From Deltaproteobacteria bacterium (lineage in GTDB: Bacteria > Desulfobacterota_D > UBA1144 > Nemesobacterales > N074bin48): a stretch of DNA of 10,733 bases. This document shows, in pieces, positions 1-6,789 of this stretch. The position numbers and the translations under genes are program-made. The notes beneath the pieces are model-generated. The model was not told the origin of the DNA and did not search any database. It saw only the letters and a program-made list of their open reading frames with translations. Location: NCBI GenBank assembly GCA_004356685.1, contig SMWS01000050.1, positions 1-10,733 on the forward strand, in the 5' to 3' direction. The number at the start of each line of letters is the position of its first letter. Positions within the stretch are counted from its first letter, which is position 1.

Positions 1-23
1 AGTGTGGTTAAAATGATTTTCAT
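1..23 (-). CDS. 5' end of a secreted or lipoprotein gene, cut by the window edge
   Basis: Only the first seven codons and part of the eighth are present, reading M-K-I-I-L-T-T on the minus strand. An AAGGA ribosome site (complement of 33-36 and onward) lies nine bases before the ATG at 21-23. A Lys followed by a hydrophobic run is typical of a signal peptide. The codons resemble the start of the next minus-strand gene (M-K-T-T-L-T-T), and the string agtgtggtt occurs at the same place in both, so the two may be tandem paralogues. Function cannot be told from seven residues. Confidence 0.5.
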
Positions 24-71
24 TTATTTTATTCCTTTTAGTATTATAATGTAATTTTATTTTTATTTAAT

Positions 72-695
72 TTATCTATATCTAATCCAGCCATATCTTG
101 AGTCTGGAAGTATATTAACGATAGCAAGTGGATCTATCCACGCATTTAAAACCATAACCATATTTTCATCATAATCAACTATCAACTGTTCGTTTGTAGT
201 TTCCAATATTTCACCATTATCACCTATAGATATGAAACTGAAAGTCTCAGGATTTATATCCGATACATCAATTCCTTCTACACGTGCAGTTACTTTAATT
301 GGTTTTATTAAAGTGTTAGCAGATGGTGTAATATCAAATACAAGGTAATCAGAATCTACAGTTATTGTAAACATTCGATGCTCATCTGCAGGAAATGAGT
401 TTTTTTCCACTCTGATTTTAGCGTAAATCTGAAAATCTCCTAACGGATGCCCAGGACGAGGAATAGAAACATTAAGGATTATATTTCCCCCAACATTACC
501 TCTAATTAATTTGCTAGAACTGAATTGAGTTGTCGAATCTAAATAATTAGTTAAATCATCAGGAAGTATAAGCCAATTTGGTGAATTTGATTGCGGTGTG
601 ATTTGCACATCAGGCGATGTGAGATCGGATAAGTTATCCATACATCCCACTAAAACAAGTGCTGAAAGCAGCAAAGTGGTTAGTGTGGTTTTCAT
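72..695 (-). CDS. Putative lipoprotein of unknown function
   Basis: The product has 207 residues. Residues 1-17 form a lipoprotein signal peptide (MK, then a hydrophobic run) ending in the lipobox L-V-G-C, with Cys18 as the predicted lipidated residue. The mature protein is therefore probably anchored in a membrane, facing the periplasm or outside. The rest looks like beta-rich secreted sequence with many Asp, Ile and Val residues, and no transmembrane segment follows the signal. I do not recognise a domain. The ATG at 693-695 is supported by a TGGAG ribosome site (complement of 701-705) at close spacing. It points the same way as the partial gene at 1-23 and may share its transcript. Its own promoter should lie in 700-900, where an inverted repeat sits at 778-818. 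Confidence 0.8.
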   Translation of the reverse strand: MKTTLTTLLLSALVLVGCMDNLSDLTSPDVQITPQSNSPNWLILPDDLTNYLDSTTQFSSSKLIRGNVGGNIILNVSIPRPGHPLGDFQIYAKIRVEKNSFPADEHRMFTITVDSDYLVFDITPSANTLIKPIKVTARVEGIDVSDINPETFSFISIGDNGEILETTNEQLIVDYDENMVMVLNAWIDPLAIVNILPDSRYGWIRYR

Positions 696-958
696 TTTTA
701 CTCCAATGATATTACGAATACTTTAATTACTTAGTTGAAATAGTCTAAGTCAAGCATCCATTTTACCAAAGAGCGTTAACAGGAATTTATACTTTATATT
801 CCTATTACAGTTCCTGTTATACAAGGGCAATGCCATTGTTAGTTAGCGATAAAAGTTTGATATTTTGTATAAAATCAACGATTTTCCTAAAATTAGAATG
901 ATATTAAATGTATCTAAATAAAAATGTGTCCCAAAGAGAAGCACTCAAACTAGTGTGA
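696..958. other. Intergenic region between divergent lipoprotein and kinase remnant
   Basis: No gene is visible. The stretch holds the ribosome site of the lipoprotein at 72-695. A perfect 8-base inverted repeat, AACAGGAA (778-785) with TTCCTGTT (811-818), could be an operator or an RNA hairpin; ATTCCT at 798-803 can pair with AGGAAT at 781-786 instead. An ATG at 908 opens a short frame in phase with the kinase but meets TGA at 956-958. Confidence 0.45.
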
Positions 959-1693
959 TTAGTTGATATCCCACTCCGTAAAATAAATATTGAACTTGCA
1001 GAAATTAACGCAACTAAAGATAAATTTTTCTCAATTATTTCTCATGATTTAAGAAGTCCGTTATCAGGTTTAATGCAGGTTCTGCTTATAATTGTAGAAG
1101 ATTATGATTCTCTTGAAAATGATGAGAAGCAGCAAATGATTACCGATGTGGCTAATACTTCTAAGAGAACATATGATCTTATGGAAAACCTTCTTGAATG
1201 GTCAAGCATACAAACCAGTAACATTCCTTTTTATCCTCAGAAAATTAAACTACTTACGTTATTAAATAATTTGGAAGAATTATACAATCAAAATTTAAGG
1301 AGTAAAGGAATAACTCTTGAAATAAATGTGGGGCCTGAAATTTCTGTTTTTGCTGATAAAAAAATGACAGAAACAATTCTTAGAAATCTAATATCAAACG
1401 CAATTAAGTTCACGTACCCCAACGGAACTGTCACAGTCTCATCAGAACCGGATAATGATTTCGTAGTTATAAAGGTTATAGATACTGGTGTTGGAATAAA
1501 GACAGAAAAACTGCCAGAATTATTTCAGGTAGATAAAGTTCAATCAACCTGGGGAACCGCAAAGGAAACCGGTACGGGTCTCGGCTTGATTCTTTGTAAA
1601 GAATTGGTGGAAAGACAGTATGGTAAAATTTGGGTTGAGAGTAAAGAAGATGAAGGGACAACTTTTTATTTTACTTTACCGACAGAGAAGTAA
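959..1693 (+). pseudogene. Truncated sensor histidine kinase (HisKA plus HATPase_c)
   Basis: The stop-free frame after TGA 956-958 encodes a histidine kinase core. An H-box of the form F-F-S-I-I-S-H-D-L-R-S-P has its phospho-acceptor His at 1043-1045. Counting from the Met at 1073, the HATPase_c domain shows an N-box around N105-N109, the G1 motif D137-T-G-V-G-I and the G2 motif G167-T-G-L-G-L. The catalytic core thus looks intact, and it ends at a normal TAA. No ATG, GTG or TTG lies between 959 and the H-box. The first ATG (1073) falls after the H-box and would give a 206-residue protein without the phospho-acceptor. The frame before 956, opening at ATG 908, is in phase but separated by TGA. 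The sensor and linker are therefore missing. It is most likely a 5'-truncated remnant; expression of an ATPase-only fragment from 1073 is the alternative. Confidence 0.7.
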
Positions 1694-1760
1694 GTAACAA
1701 TCTAAATTAGATTTGTGATTGATATTATTGTCCTTATATTCTTTTAGTTAACTATCCATT

Positions 1761-1785
1761 CCCGGGCATTCTTAACCAACCCGGG
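1761..1785. terminator. Possible weak hairpin between convergent genes
   Basis: Two CCCGGG hexamers (1761-1766 and 1780-1785) can pair across a 13-base loop in the space between the convergent kinase remnant and the DUF4382 lipoprotein gene. They stand out in AT-rich surroundings. There is no good T-run on either side, so a terminator role is only suggested by position. Confidence 0.25.
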
Positions 1786-1811
1786 CAGTGAAAAATCTCT
1801 TTATCTAGTTG

Positions 1812-2624
1812 CTACCTTTCCTCAAGAGTAACTACCCCAATATCAGTATTTTGATTAGCTATTACATTCACACCTGTTATCGTTGTGTCCCTGTAAATTA
1901 GGGTGTCTGCGGGGATAATATGAACATCGTAAATTCCTTCCAGTAAAGCCATTAGCTTAAATAAGCCATTAAGATCTGTAAATGTTGATGCAGTATCTGC
2001 TCCTACCGAAGTCCAAATCATCGGATCAGCATCTAATGGCAACACTTGTCCAGAAATTGACCCTGATATGACAACCGGAACAACTCTTATGGTTGGTTTA
2101 AGTTTATATTGCCCGTTCCCAGTTATGATTATTGACTTATCAACATTAAAATCCAAATAGAGCTCATAGAGTTTCCCACTTTCAATTTCAAAGGAATGAT
2201 TCAGCTTTATTCCTGTTTGAGTTCCACTTGGAATTGTTAAAGGATATTTTATGCCGTTATCTACAACGTAATTATTATCTTCAACGATTAAACGAATTTG
2301 AGTATATTTTCCTGCGGATAATGAAGTATCCCCAAGCACTGCGCTTGCACCATTCTGTAACAGCAAAATATCAAAATACCTAAGAGAATCATTAATTACA
2401 GACCAGCTTCCCTCAGTTGTATCACTACCGGATTTATGAACTTCAACCCTAGAGACACAAATAACAACTGAGTCTAATGTTGATGGTGAATCAATTAATA
2501 TCACTCTTATTGAACCTTTACTAGTTACATCGCCACCAGAGGGTGGTTCGGCGATGTTATTTTCAGAACATTGCCATAAGGCTATTAATAACACAAATAA
2601 AATTGAAAAAGATATTGTTTTCAT
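1812..2624 (-). CDS. DUF4382 domain lipoprotein with a carboxypeptidase-regulatory-like tail
   Basis: The product has 270 residues. Residues 1-18 are a signal peptide with a predicted lipidated Cys19; the lipobox L-W-Q-C is unusual in having Gln just before Cys. From about residue 37 (G-S-I-R-V-I-L-I-D-S-P) to about 185 it matches the pattern of DUF4382, a beta-rich secreted domain of unknown role. The last 84 residues, starting S-G-S-I-S-G-Q-V at 187 and including D-L-N-G-L-F-K-L and G-I-Y-D-V, resemble the carboxypeptidase regulatory-like beta-sandwich fold found in many Bacteroidota surface proteins. There is no catalytic domain. The ATG at 2622-2624 has an AAAGGA ribosome site (complement of 2632-2637) seven bases away. 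It appears to be a single-gene unit, and a cell-envelope binding or structural role is only an inference. Confidence 0.85.
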   Translation of the reverse strand: MKTISFSILFVLLIALWQCSENNIAEPPSGGDVTSKGSIRVILIDSPSTLDSVVICVSRVEVHKSGSDTTEGSWSVINDSLRYFDILLLQNGASAVLGDTSLSAGKYTQIRLIVEDNNYVVDNGIKYPLTIPSGTQTGIKLNHSFEIESGKLYELYLDFNVDKSIIITGNGQYKLKPTIRVVPVVISGSISGQVLPLDADPMIWTSVGADTASTFTDLNGLFKLMALLEGIYDVHIIPADTLIYRDTTITGVNVIANQNTDIGVVTLEER

Positions 2625-2768
2625 ACTATAATCCTTTATAAATGAAATTCGGAAATAATTAATACTATTAGATAATTGGAATTACTTAACACAACAATCT
2701 AATATTCATACAATTTTTATATCGCTCAATTATTTGGAACTCAATTTATCTAATTGTTGGCGAATAAA

Positions 2769-2821
2769 AATCCCTGCCATTTACATTACATCTGAAGCTG
2801 ATGTATTCTTTGACAGGGATT
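2769..2821 (-). terminator. Nested hairpin, candidate terminator on the minus strand
   Basis: AATCCCTG (2769-2776) pairs perfectly with CAGGGATT (2814-2821). Inside it, TACATC pairs with GATGTA. Read on the minus strand, the outer stem ends in a short run of Ts, as in a weak intrinsic terminator downstream of the remnant at 2863-3012. A structured leader or operator is equally possible. Confidence 0.35.
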
Positions 2822-2862
2822 CACATCCCTTAAAAATTAAGTCTGATAGTTGAAGCAGGGCA

Positions 2863-3012
2863 TTATTTAAATAATTTCTTTAGCGCAGCCTTTTCCTTCC
2901 TTAATTTAATTAAAAAAATTGTTGCAATGGGCACTATCCACATTAGTATAACGACTATAAAATAAGCCGATATCGTCTTCCTGGCTTCAGCTAAAGCATT
3001 CTGGTAGTGTTT
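2863..3012 (-). pseudogene. C-terminal remnant with one membrane segment
   Basis: A 49-codon stop-free minus-strand frame ends at TAA (complement of 2863-2865). It encodes an amphipathic start (N-A-L-A-E-A-R-K), a strongly hydrophobic stretch of about 20 residues, and a Lys/Arg-rich tail (L-R-K-E-K-A-A-L-K-K-L-F-K). The only internal ATG lies inside the hydrophobic stretch and a stop sits just upstream, so it cannot be a normal gene. Composition and the charged tail look like real protein, suggesting the tail of a lost membrane protein. Chance is not excluded. Confidence 0.3.
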
Positions 3013-3087
3013 TTAATTAGGTTGTAACTTCGGGAAACTATACAAAAAAACAGTATCAATAAATTATAAAAAGGCCCTTAATTTTTC

Positions 3088-3210
3088 TTAGTGTATTTTT
3101 TGAAGAATTGTTTGATTCGGTTCTACAATAATGCGGTATTTAATATTATTACTTTGAGCACATCCTAAATTACCTTCTTTTTCTACTCCTATGTTTGTTA
3201 GAGGGTTTAT
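3088..3210 (-). pseudogene. Short stop-free remnant after pilin copy A
   Basis: A 40-codon minus-strand frame without a start codon runs from inside the pilin 3' flank to TAA (complement of 3088-3090) and ends I-V-E-P-N-Q-T-I-L-Q-K-I-H. It begins within the part shared with the flank of copy B and continues into unrelated sequence, so its reading frame crosses a repeat boundary. No family was recognised. Confidence 0.2.
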
Positions 3211-3631
3211 TTAATTAAATTAACCAGTTGTTAATAATATTTAGAACTTAGTTAATTATTATTGAATTTATATCATTTGCTGTTACTGTTGTTTGTACCT
3301 CTATCGAATCGGTTCCCGTCCCTACTTCAGTTCCCGTACCAGTTATAATAAGCTCGGTGGCGGAAGTCGTAGAAATCTTGAAGTTACCATTCTCAGTTGT
3401 TCTCAATTGTGATGGTATCTTCCAACCTTCGAAAGATTTACTTCCACCCCCTAGTTCCGCTGGTTTTTTGTAGTACTGAAGAGCCATTAGCCCAAGACTG
3501 GTAGTCTCTACTATCAAAATATCTCTCTTAGACTCAATAGCATTTGATCTAAACAACTGAATAGAGACTGCTATTGCAATCCCTACTATAATAAGTGCTA
3601 ATACTATCAATAAAAGTTGTTGTTGTCCCAT
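3192..3631 (-). repeat. Left arm of the pilin inverted repeat (copy A plus 3' flank)
   Basis: This arm reads on the minus strand like 7617-8064 on the plus strand. The coding parts have equal length (127 codons) and about 80% identical residues. A 45-base block (3511-3555 against 7693-7737) and a 32-base block (3289-3320 against 7928-7959) are identical. The 3' flank (3192-3254 against 8005-8064) is nearly identical apart from a 3-base indel, and copy B carries an extra 11 bases around its stop codon. Confidence 0.9.
3248..3631 (-). CDS. Type IV pilin-like protein, copy A
   Basis: The product has 127 residues. It starts M-G-Q-Q-Q-L-L-L-I-V and continues as one hydrophobic helix to about residue 27, followed by a polar domain with Y-K-K-P, G-G-G and F-x-G-W-x-I-P. 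This layout (N-terminal helix with a small globular head) is that of a type IV pilin or pseudopilin. If the Gly2-Gln3 bond is cut by a prepilin peptidase, the leader is only Met-Gly, and the position normally held by Glu5 is Leu. It is the last gene of the minor-pilin operon, 34 bases after the STAS gene, with AGGATAATAGG directly before the ATG. Copy B (7617-8000) is about 80% identical and copy C (8078-8449) is a more distant paralogue. It probably forms or caps a filament; which copy is the major subunit cannot be settled from sequence. Confidence 0.75.
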   Translation of the reverse strand: MGQQQLLLIVLALIIVGIAIAVSIQLFRSNAIESKRDILIVETTSLGLMALQYYKKPAELGGGSKSFEGWKIPSQLRTTENGNFKISTTSATELIITGTGTEVGTGTDSIEVQTTVTANDINSIIIN

Positions 3632-3665
3632 CCTATTATCCTATATATTTCTCTAATTAAATAAA

Positions 3666-4079
3666 TTAAGTAAACGCCCACTCAACACTCTTTTTAGGAA
3701 TAACATCATCAGACTTTGGTTCCAGAGATTTTATTCTATTATTAAAACTCCTTACAGCATCCTCGGTTGCTTCAAAAGTATTTAATACTTTAGAGATGCC
3801 TGATAAGTGGAATAGTCTTTTTGCAGGGTCCAGCGGATTTATAATTATTAACTTCCCGCCCTTTGCTAATAACTTTTTATGAGTAACTACAAGTACTCCG
3901 ATAAAAGTTGAATCCAGGTAGGTACACTGGCTGAGATCGACAACTATTTTAGAATGCCCAATGGTAATTTGCTCATCGAGTAAATTTCTTAATTCAGCCG
4001 CTTCATTTACGGAAGCTTTTAAAAGATTTACTTTGTATATAATAACTTCAGCTCTGATTTCTTGAGTTATGTCTTCCAT
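3666..4079 (-). CDS. STAS-domain protein, anti-sigma-factor-antagonist type
   Basis: The product has 137 residues from the chosen Met. The sequence V-V-D-L-S-Q-C-T-Y-L-D-S-T-F-I-G-V-L-V is the core of a STAS domain, in which the Ser of D-S (residue 57 here) is the usual site phosphorylated by a partner kinase in SpoIIAA-like proteins. These proteins switch partners between kinase-bound and target-bound states. A longer frame begins at ATG 4110-4112, but AAAGAAG precedes the ATG at 4077-4079 at good spacing, and family members begin just before this point, so I prefer the shorter form. It lies between the PilX-like gene (five bases from the longer start) and pilin copy A, so it is co-transcribed with pilus genes. 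I see no cognate kinase or phosphatase gene nearby apart from the broken kinase at 959-1693, which belongs to a different class. Control of pilus assembly or expression is inferred. Confidence 0.8.
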   Translation of the reverse strand: MEDITQEIRAEVIIYKVNLLKASVNEAAELRNLLDEQITIGHSKIVVDLSQCTYLDSTFIGVLVVTHKKLLAKGGKLIIINPLDPAKRLFHLSGISKVLNTFEATEDAVRSFNNRIKSLEPKSDDVIPKKSVEWAFT

Positions 4080-4117
4080 TATATTATTCTTCTTTATTGC
4101 AAAAAACATCATGTTGT

Positions 4118-5236
4118 TTACTCAAACCAATGGTTAACATATAGCCTGTTTTTACCAAATCCATAATTAAATTTGGGTTCAATATTTGTTTGTAATAACG
4201 CAAATCTTATCGCTTCGGTGGAGTAAAGAATGAGTCCAGATGAATTACCAATTGTATTTCCTGAAGAAGGATTTGGCGTAAGTAAAATTATTGCCCCGAT
4301 TACTGTTGAATGAACGTGCACGAGATCATCTACAATAACCATTCCCTTAAAAATGCCAGCCTCCATATTTTTAATACGTGCATTTGTTGATGTATTATGA
4401 ACTACCAGGATTCCTGACCCTGATATGTCTGCATCCTCCCATTTGTTAAATGGAAGTACATCAGTCAGCTCAACATAAGTAACACCGGAGAGGGGATGTG
4501 ATAGTGTAGACGGATCAGTAACATATTGACTTCCATTAAGCCCGCTTATTGCAATTGATTTCAGCATTCCTTCAGGATAACCGTATGCAGGTCCGCCTAA
4601 AATGCTATCCGGTGAGGTTGGATAACCGCCGGGATAGGTCTGTAAAACCTTAATTACCCTTGGATCTGCGGGTTTCATTAATGGATAATCAACCCCATCA
4701 TCAGTACCACCTAAGTATGAATTGCCAGTTTGATTCAGAGTTTTCGTCGTCCAGATTGCATATGTACCAGATTCTGGAACCAAGGTTGCGTCCATCTTAT
4801 GATTTCGCCCATCAACATTTAAACCACCCTGGGTTACTACTGGGTTGTTTGTTGTAATAGCACCTTCCAGTGCTGGGGGTATAAGAATGGGGTTTTTTGT
4901 ATAAGCAGTTATTTCCTTGGTTGTACCAAACTCACTGGCTATGGCTGAAAACTTTATTTGTTCTTCTCCATCAAATATTGTATCTGTAACTGTGTATGTT
5001 ACCTGTCCATCAAAGATATTCTTTGTAACCGGATTAGGCACTCTCCAGTCTACATTATCCGCCACTTGAGACATTAACATCTGAATAGTGCTATTTGCTA
5101 TATTCCTTGCTTTTGTTTGGGAATAATTATTAACAGAGTTTTCAGTAGTTTGAGTCACAAGTTTATTCTGAGTTAAACTTGTAATGCTATAGGTAATAAA
5201 TGCGCCTAATACAATAATTAAAATAAATCTTGACAT
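4118..5236 (-). CDS. PilX-like minor pilin or pilus assembly protein
   Basis: The product has 372 residues. Residues 3-20 are a single membrane helix (F-I-L-I-I-V-L-G-A-F-I-T-Y) followed by a long amphipathic region rich in Gln, Asn and Ser up to about 65, as in PilX/GspK-type minor pilins. From about 115 onward the protein is Gly-, Thr- and Pro-rich and predicted beta; the end (G-M-V-I-V-D-D-L-V, then G-A-I-I-L-L-T) resembles the beta-helical tails of PilX-like proteins, which often carry adhesin-like domains. There is no classical prepilin leader. The ATG is preceded by TGGAG (complement of 5243-5247), next to the stop of the previous gene 12 bases away. It is third in the operon after PilV- and PilW-like proteins, which matches the usual minor-pilin set. 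The assignment rests on layout and order more than on sequence. Confidence 0.55.
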   Translation of the reverse strand: MSRFILIIVLGAFITYSITSLTQNKLVTQTTENSVNNYSQTKARNIANSTIQMLMSQVADNVDWRVPNPVTKNIFDGQVTYTVTDTIFDGEEQIKFSAIASEFGTTKEITAYTKNPILIPPALEGAITTNNPVVTQGGLNVDGRNHKMDATLVPESGTYAIWTTKTLNQTGNSYLGGTDDGVDYPLMKPADPRVIKVLQTYPGGYPTSPDSILGGPAYGYPEGMLKSIAISGLNGSQYVTDPSTLSHPLSGVTYVELTDVLPFNKWEDADISGSGILVVHNTSTNARIKNMEAGIFKGMVIVDDLVHVHSTVIGAIILLTPNPSSGNTIGNSSGLILYSTEAIRFALLQTNIEPKFNYGFGKNRLYVNHWFE

Positions 5237-5248
5237 AATATACTCCAG

Positions 5249-5818
5249 TTAAATATTTTTAGGTTTAATTATTTTCTCCCACTCAACTGCTTCATAATGA
5301 TCATCAATCATATCAGCTGATTCACACTTCATTCTTATGCCTAAAGTTTTAATTTTATCTCTTTCAGACTGACTTGAAAGCAAAGTGTAATCTATTTTCT
5401 GACCAAGCGAATCGTAATAGGTAAGCTTAAAGTAAACCACAGGAATTGAAGCAGCCGGTATTTCATTGTTCTTCTCTCTGGTCAGTAAAAAATCATTTGG
5501 ATTACTAGTTTCAGTAAAAGTCGTTGAATCTCCCACGAAATAATGTAATTCGTCTAAAACTCCATCATTATCTATATCACTGTAAAACTTGATCTCATTC
5601 GAATCTGCAATCTCTATTTTGTTGCCAGAGTTTCTGTAACCGATTTTGTAAAAATCGTATTCTATAAGATCAGTAGCGGAGGTTAATCCTCCCTGCACTA
5701 TCCCGGAAAATAAATTCTCTGAGGCAGCTACACTGATTGAAATATTTAAATTTGCGAAGATCAAAATAACCATCCCCCCTATTACAAAAGATCCTACTAC
5801 ATCTAACCAATCTGACAT
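5249..5818 (-). CDS. PilW-like minor pilin
   Basis: The product has 189 residues. One hydrophobic helix spans about 8-26 (V-V-G-S-F-V-I-G-G-M-V-I-L-I-F). The soluble part contains I-K-F-Y-S-D-I-D-N-D-G-V-L-D-E-L-H-Y, a Ca-site-like D-x-D-x-D-G loop in a context seen in PilW-type proteins, and later a F-L-L-T-R-E motif that is also common there. It lacks the usual charged leader and G-F-T-L-I-E cleavage motif. AAGGA (complement of 5826-5830) lies seven bases before the ATG, overlapping the end of the previous gene. It probably helps prime the pilus fibre together with the flanking PilV-like and PilX-like proteins in the inner membrane. Another pseudopilin type such as GspJ is possible. Confidence 0.6.
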   Translation of the reverse strand: MSDWLDVVGSFVIGGMVILIFANLNISISVAASENLFSGIVQGGLTSATDLIEYDFYKIGYRNSGNKIEIADSNEIKFYSDIDNDGVLDELHYFVGDSTTFTETSNPNDFLLTREKNNEIPAASIPVVYFKLTYYDSLGQKIDYTLLSSQSERDKIKTLGIRMKCESADMIDDHYEAVEWEKIIKPKNI

Positions 5819-5830
5819 AATTAATTCCTT

Positions 5831-6316
5831 TTAATATGATATTATATGATAATACTTCAAGGTATCTAATAAACTATAATTTATTATCGACAATTCAATT
5901 TTTTTGGAGTAAGTAGTGATGCTGCTTTTTATCTGTGGATTAAGAGTGTTGACGTAGAAAACATTAACATTTATATCAAAATCTCCCATTCTATCCAGGG
6001 AAACCGTTGTACTGTAATTGTTATAATCATCTATGTCATCGAATTCAGTGTGCATATTTTCGCCCGATTCTGGCCCAAGATTAATCGCAGCTGTTAATGA
6101 ATCAAGCTGCCATACTGCAGCATCTATCGTATTTTCATCAAAAGCTTTAGATTGAATCATATCAATGATAGATTGCGCCAAACCAGAGGCATTAATCACT
6201 GATTCACTAGTATAGTTGGTTAGCATCCTGTTTGTATTAGCCTTGTGAACATTCAATATTAGATTTGACAACAAAATCACCCCGGCAATGGTTAAAAGCA
6301 TATGTCCTGAATTCAA
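5831..6316 (-). CDS. PilV-like minor pilin, first gene of the operon (TTG start)
   Basis: The product has 161 residues from TTG at 6314-6316, chosen because a full AAGGAG site (complement of 6325-6330) lies eight bases upstream; the first ATG, five codons later, would leave that site too far away. Residues 6-22 form one hydrophobic helix (M-L-L-T-I-A-G-V-I-L-L-S-N-L-I-L). The preceding Gly4 could be a prepilin peptidase site with a four-residue leader, similar in style to the M-G leaders of the pilins in this window. The helix is followed by a region like minor pilins (S-G-L-A-Q-S-I-I-D-M-I-Q) and a beta-rich part. Its place before PilW- and PilX-like genes supports the PilV role. Gaps in the operon are 12 bases, so the genes are surely co-transcribed. 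A candidate sigma-54-like promoter lies at about 6388-6403. Confidence 0.55.
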   Translation of the reverse strand: MNSGHMLLTIAGVILLSNLILNVHKANTNRMLTNYTSESVINASGLAQSIIDMIQSKAFDENTIDAAVWQLDSLTAAINLGPESGENMHTEFDDIDDYNNYSTTVSLDRMGDFDINVNVFYVNTLNPQIKSSITTYSKKIELSIINYSLLDTLKYYHIISY

Positions 6317-6387
6317 AACTTAATCTCCTTCTAATATTATTATCACGTTTTAGTAACTTTCGTTTGGCATCCTTCGACTTTATCATA

Positions 6388-6403
6388 GCCAATCGATGTG
6401 CCA
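6388..6403 (-). promoter_or_regulatory. Candidate sigma-54-type promoter for the minor-pilin operon
   Basis: The minus strand reads TGGCAC, five bases, then TTGGC. The first part is a perfect -24 element; the second is an imperfect -12 element (TTGG for TTGC). Transcription would begin about 60 bases before the TTG start of the PilV-like gene. Sigma-54 control of pilin genes is known in other bacteria; here it is only a motif match. Confidence 0.3.
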
Positions 6404-6651
6404 AACTGCCAGTGGTAAATTGTACTCATAGTTCTAAGCAATAGTTAAACATCGGTAAATAGTATTTATTGATGTAGCACTTCTTACTGTCATTTTTTAT
6501 TGGCTGTGTTTATAAATGAAACAGTTTTGAGTTATGATAAGCCAAGTGTACGAAAACTGATAAAAAATGAACAATATATGATTAATTTGATATGGTAATT
6601 ATTTCAAATAGCATAACGTATTTACTTTTTATTGGAAATAGGAGCAAATGT

Positions 6652-6789
6652 TTAAACAAAATGAGACAGATTAACTCTAATAGATTTGAAATAAGCCCCC
6701 GGAAGAAAACAAACCATTGGACTATCGGTTACACTTGGTTCTGAGCCGGAGTTCGCTCCGTCAACTCTCTTACGTGCTTGGTTGCTTTG
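6652..6789 (-). other. Stop-free GC-richer island of unknown origin
   Basis: A 45-codon minus-strand frame reads K-R-V-D-G-A-N-S-G-S-E-P-S-V-T-D-S-P, then M-V-C-F-L-P-G-A-Y-F-K, ending at TAA (complement of 6652-6654). It has no start before the Met in its middle. It is more GC-rich than the flanks and contains a perfect hairpin CGGAG-TTCG-CTCCG at 6747-6760. It may be a fragment of a dispersed repeat or a decayed gene. Confidence 0.3.

Larger units (their letters stand above)
2625..3247. other. Gene-free stretch with decayed fragments
   Basis: No complete gene is visible. The region holds, in order, the upstream region of the DUF4382 gene, a hairpin at 2769-2821, a minus-strand stop-free membrane-segment remnant (2863-3012), a second minus-strand stop-free remnant (3088-3210), and the 3' flank of pilin copy A, which is the reverse complement of the flank after pilin copy B. 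Confidence 0.5.

Noticed and set aside
1476..1661. Open frame antisense to the histidine kinase remnant
   Set aside because: It overlaps the ATPase motifs of the kinase on the opposite strand, and its product looks like no protein family.
4110..4112. Upstream ATG as start of the STAS gene
   Set aside because: It lacks a ribosome site, while the ATG at 4077-4079 has AAAGAAG at good spacing and fits the family's usual N-terminus.
4660..4857. Plus-strand open frame inside the PilX-like gene
   Set aside because: It lies wholly antisense to a better supported gene in a compact operon and has no convincing ribosome site.
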